Positions 54,372 through 56,794 of a DNA stretch of 56,794 nucleotides are shown here, piece after piece (within the stretch, counting starts at the first letter, position 1; the number at the start of each line of letters is the position of its first letter). Below the pieces are notes generated by a model, which saw nothing but the letters and a program-made list of their open reading frames with translations, was not told the DNA's origin and searched no databases. This stretch comes from Sulfuricurvum sp. (GTDB taxonomy: Bacteria; Campylobacterota; Campylobacteria; Campylobacterales; Sulfurimonadaceae). The stretch lies in NCBI GenBank assembly GCA_030692765.1, contig JAUYUB010000025.1, positions 1-56,794 on the forward strand, given 5' to 3'. The translations under genes and the position numbers were made by a program.

Positions 54372-54941
54372 ATGGATGAGTATTTAGAATCCACCGAGAT
54401 TATTGATTATACCCATCCAAATGTTGCGGCTAAAGCGCGTGAATTAGCTCAGGGGTGTAGTAACGATGCAGAGATCGCGAAGCACTGTTTTGAATTTGTC
54501 CGTGACGTAATACGCCACACTGGTGATGCAGGCGAGGGGATTACGACATGCAGTGCAAGCGAAGTTCTCGAACAGAGGACGGGATGGTGCTATGCCAAAA
54601 GCCATTTACTCGCGGCACTTCTGCGTGCCAACGGAATACCTACGGCATTGTGCTATCAACGGCTAAACTGTTCAGAGTATCCTGATGGAGGCTATTGTCT
54701 GCATGGACTCAATGCTGTGTATCTCAAAGATTTCGGCTGGTATCGAATCGATGCACGGGGGAATAAAGCGGGAGTAGATGCACAGTTTGATCCGCCGTAT
54801 GAAAAACTCGCATTTGAACTGGGGAAGAATGAATACAATCTACCAGAGTTATATGCTGAACCTCTTGATGTTGTAGTTAAAGCATTAAAAACTCGTATTA
54901 ATTATGGAGAAATGGTCGGAAATTTTCCTGATATAAAATGA
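54372..54941 (+). CDS. Transglutaminase-like (cysteine peptidase fold) protein
   Basis: A 189-residue cytoplasmic protein with the transglutaminase catalytic triad Cys73 (RTGWCYAKSHLLAALLRANG), His111 (YCLHGLNAVYL) and Asp127 (YRIDARGN). Members act as peptidases, amidases or cross-linking enzymes. No signal peptide is visible. It starts one base after the GNAT gene, so the two probably form an operon, perhaps a peptide-modifying pair. The target is unknown. Confidence 0.88.
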   Translation: MDEYLESTEIIDYTHPNVAAKARELAQGCSNDAEIAKHCFEFVRDVIRHTGDAGEGITTCSASEVLEQRTGWCYAKSHLLAALLRANGIPTALCYQRLNCSEYPDGGYCLHGLNAVYLKDFGWYRIDARGNKAGVDAQFDPPYEKLAFELGKNEYNLPELYAEPLDVVVKALKTRINYGEMVGNFPDIK

Positions 54942-54968
54942 TAATAAGAAGCGTTCAAAAGGAGTCAA

Positions 54969-55379
54969 ATGAACATTAACTACAAAATTAATCCAACACT
55001 CTCTACGGAAGAGTTCATCAAGATTCTTAACCGTTCAACTCTCGGCGAGCGTAGACCTGTTGATGATTTAGAATGCATCGAGGGTATGATCAAAAATGCT
55101 GACATTATTGTCACCGCAGTCATAGAGGATAAGATTGTAGGAGTAGCACGAGCAGTCACAGACTTTAGTTATTGCTGCTATTTGTCGGATTTGGCAGTAG
55201 ATGCTGATTTCCAACATCACGGAATCGGCAAAATGCTCATTAGAAAAATGAGGGAGCAACTAGGTTCTAAATGCAAAATTATTTTACTCTCTGCTCCCTC
55301 GGCGGTCGAGTATTATCCGAAAATCGGTTTTACGCAACATTCGTCAGCATGGGTATTGGACAGTTCTAAAGAACTGTAA
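54969..55379 (+). CDS. GNAT-family N-acetyltransferase
   Basis: A 136-residue single-domain GNAT protein. The acetyl-CoA motif is HHGIGKMLI near 87-95, after the strand SDLAVDADFQ, and the C-terminal YPKIGFTQH follows. It is the third GNAT in the window and the second in this cluster. AGGAGTCAA precedes the ATG. Its stop overlaps the stop of the convergent arylamine N-acetyltransferase by 14 bases. Confidence 0.82.
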   Translation: MNINYKINPTLSTEEFIKILNRSTLGERRPVDDLECIEGMIKNADIIVTAVIEDKIVGVARAVTDFSYCCYLSDLAVDADFQHHGIGKMLIRKMREQLGSKCKIILLSAPSAVEYYPKIGFTQHSSAWVLDSSKEL

Positions 55380-56112
55380 AGTGTTCTCTAAAGGCAGTGG
55401 GATAGTTGACAGTAGATATGGTTGTAATCCCATTTTCGATGATTTTGAGGCTATCGTCAACTAAGATTTTTCGTCCATTGTGGGTTTGCATAACCGCGAG
55501 TTTTTTTTGAGTGAAAATGGTATCGGGATGTGTTGCATTGAAATGATTAGCAAGGCTAAATTCAATCCATTCTTGCGGGACAAGGGCAAAGCCGTATTGA
55601 GGTTCCCACTCATTTTGCACAAGGCCATTCAGGACGTATTCGCCATTCATGAGTTCTACACGAAATGAGTCTCCGTTTTGTACCGTCACGTTTGTATCTG
55701 TAACTTCCAAAGGTTCTCGTATGCCATATCCTCCAAACCCTGTGTCACACAAATATTCTTTCCCCTCGATGGTGACAATCACGACCATATGGGTTTTAGG
55801 ACGACGGGTAGGGTAGAACATTGGACGTGCCCCTGCAAAATACCACTCGAATCCAATAGCGGTGAGTGCCATAGTAAACAAACCGTTTACTTCGTAACAA
55901 TACCCCCCACGTTTATTGGTCACAATTTTGGTGTAAATATCTTCGGGAATGAGTGATGGAATACGACCGGCTTGGACTTCGGTATTTTCAAAGGGTACGG
56001 ATTTCAGCTGTGCAGACATGAGCGCTGTGAGGGTTGAGAGATCGCAATGTGTTTCACCATTGTGTCCGATACGATTGAGATAATCTGTGAGGGAGAAATT
56101 GGATGAGGTCAT
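55366..56112 (-). CDS. Arylamine N-acetyltransferase
   Basis: A 248-residue NAT enzyme, which moves acetyl from acetyl-CoA to arylamines and hydrazines. The catalytic triad is intact: Cys72 in RGGYCYEVN, His108 in KTHMVV and Asp123 in LCDTGFGGYG. I chose the start at 56112 (MTSSNFSLTDYLNRIG), preceded by AAGGATAAAA, over an upstream ATG. It stands alone on the minus strand, within the accessory cluster. Confidence 0.9.
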   Translation of the reverse strand: MTSSNFSLTDYLNRIGHNGETHCDLSTLTALMSAQLKSVPFENTEVQAGRIPSLIPEDIYTKIVTNKRGGYCYEVNGLFTMALTAIGFEWYFAGARPMFYPTRRPKTHMVVIVTIEGKEYLCDTGFGGYGIREPLEVTDTNVTVQNGDSFRVELMNGEYVLNGLVQNEWEPQYGFALVPQEWIEFSLANHFNATHPDTIFTQKKLAVMQTHNGRKILVDDSLKIIENGITTISTVNYPTAFREHFTVL

Positions 56113-56274
56113 TTTTATCCTTGGTATACTGGATGTAAGTATAGCTTTTTTGGATACCATTTATAATAATGATCAAAAATATTAAGAATATCTACGAGTT
56201 GATTGTTGCTAGATTACACGATTACTACACACACATAGTGTTAATATTCAACATCTTAAAATAAAAGGGTTAAC

Positions 56275-56511
56275 ATGAAAAAGAATAAAATAGCGATGCT
56301 CGTATTAGGTACAGCGTTGGCAACGGGTTATGCAGCAGCGGCTGAGTCATCAAGTGCAAAATGTGCTGCAGGAAAATGCGGTAGTAAAAAAACAGAAAAA
56401 CCAGCCGATGCAAAATGTGGTAGTGAAAAAGCTGCAAAACCAGCCGATGCAAAATGTGGTAGTGAAAAGACTGCAAAACCAGCTGATGCTAAATGTGGTA
56501 GCAAAAAATAA
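56275..56511 (+). CDS. Bufferin-like cysteine-repeat precursor peptide
   Basis: A 78-residue secreted peptide. A signal peptide (about 1-23, ending YAAAAE) precedes a low-complexity mature part with five cysteines at 30, 35, 48, 61 and 74. From residue 34 the pattern KCGS(K/E)KxxKPADA repeats with a period of 13 residues (39 bases in the DNA). Cysteine-repeat peptides directly before a DUF692/MNIO gene are substrates for Cys modification to metal-binding groups, as in bufferins and HvfA; copper handling is the reported function there. AGGG precedes the ATG. The next gene is such an enzyme. Confidence 0.75.
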   Translation: MKKNKIAMLVLGTALATGYAAAAESSSAKCAAGKCGSKKTEKPADAKCGSEKAAKPADAKCGSEKTAKPADAKCGSKK

Positions 56512-56529
56512 GGTTTAATGGAGATGATT

Positions 56530-56772
56530 ATGAGTGGGTTGTGTGGGTGTGGTCTTGGTCTTAGAAGTGAATTTTTGGAAAGTATCCTTGATTCATCCAA
56601 TAAGGTAGACTTTTTTGAGGTAACCCCTGAAAATTGGATTACCACACCAACAAAACATCTTCGTACTTTTGAGAAAGTTCTTGAGCGCTTCCCTGTGGTG
56701 GCGCACGGAGTTTCTCTCTCTATTGGTTCAGATTTTTCTCTTGATACGCACTTTTTGAAAAAAATCAAATAG
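56530..56772 (+). pseudogene. MNIO (DUF692) maturase gene start, with in-frame stops
   Basis: The first 80 residues of a multinuclear non-heme iron oxidase. CGLGLRSEF, then FFEVTPENWI (with a metal-ligand glutamate) and AHGVSLSIGS (with a metal-ligand histidine) follow the family order. A TAG at 56770-56772 stops it; the next codons read FLDRY, as the family would, then a second TAG (56788-56790) and the window ends. A normal enzyme has about 280 residues. I start it at the ATG at 56530, which has GGAG six bases upstream; an ATG at 56518 is also in frame. Sequencing error, decay and truncation by the window cannot be separated here. Confidence 0.7.
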
Positions 56773-56794
56773 TTTTTGGACAGATATTAGATTA

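Noticed and set aside
1-56794. CRISPR arrays, intact insertion sequences, prophage or tRNA genes.
   Set aside because: No spaced direct repeats, transposase, integrase or tRNA-like folds were found by eye; the only repeats seen are those listed.

Overview
The window reads as chromosomal DNA of a Campylobacterota (epsilonproteobacterial) organism, most like a free-living Sulfuricurvum/Sulfurimonas-type bacterium. Grounds: the carB, mreC, mreB, clpX, lpxA, fabZ order is the one I recall from Campylobacter; flagellar genes are of the epsilon type (FlgJ without muramidase domain, sigma-54 and sigma-28 promoter matches); there is a UPF0323-type lipoprotein, a short Sua5-like protein, and a PAS protein plus chemoreceptor pair like CetB/CetA. 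The genus is inferred from protein style, not from a search.

Layout. 1-131: 5S rRNA, the tail of an rRNA operon. 206-8084: GNAT, purL, EAL-HDOD protein, greA, rnr, holA. 8293-9487: rpsF-ssb-rpsR operon. 9662-12193: MASE3-PAS-GGDEF-EAL protein. 12464-15973: murA, a DnaQ-type exonuclease, two small unknown genes, rsmD. 16044-20762: flgI-flgJ-flgM-flgN-flgK, then an orphan OppC-like permease. 21077-25943: second PAS-GGDEF-EAL protein, a decayed EAL copy, and a BFD/glutathionylspermidine-synthase-like/UPF0323 trio. 25948-35175: housekeeping block on the minus strand (carB, mreC, mreB, clpX, lpxA, fabZ, queH, cyclophilin). 35269-39892: orphan cyanase, then DUF485-actP-acs for acetate uptake and activation. 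39955-50427: P-loop protein, EamA exporter, PAS/chemoreceptor pair, YebC, a REP-like palindrome, two MFS transporters, lytic transglycosylase, YaeQ, a tandem pair of unknown small proteins, methyltransferase. 50516-56112: accessory stretch with small membrane proteins, MdaB-like reductase divergent from an HxlR regulator, a TetR-like remnant, EamA, 4-OT tautomerase, two GNATs, transglutaminase-like protein and arylamine N-acetyltransferase. 56275-end: a cysteine-repeat peptide of bufferin type followed by the start of its MNIO (DUF692) maturase, which carries two in-frame TAG codons before the window ends.

How the genes work together. Most of the window is core metabolism, envelope and motility. 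Cyclic-di-GMP proteins (three full, one fragment) and the chemoreceptor pair tie into the flagellar genes. The accessory end looks aimed at quinones, electrophiles, arylamines and metals. Four unrelated genes (206, 5177, 9662, 49807) have a -10 hexamer ending exactly six bases before their start codon, which predicts leaderless mRNAs. I found no CRISPR array, intact insertion sequence, prophage or tRNA gene.
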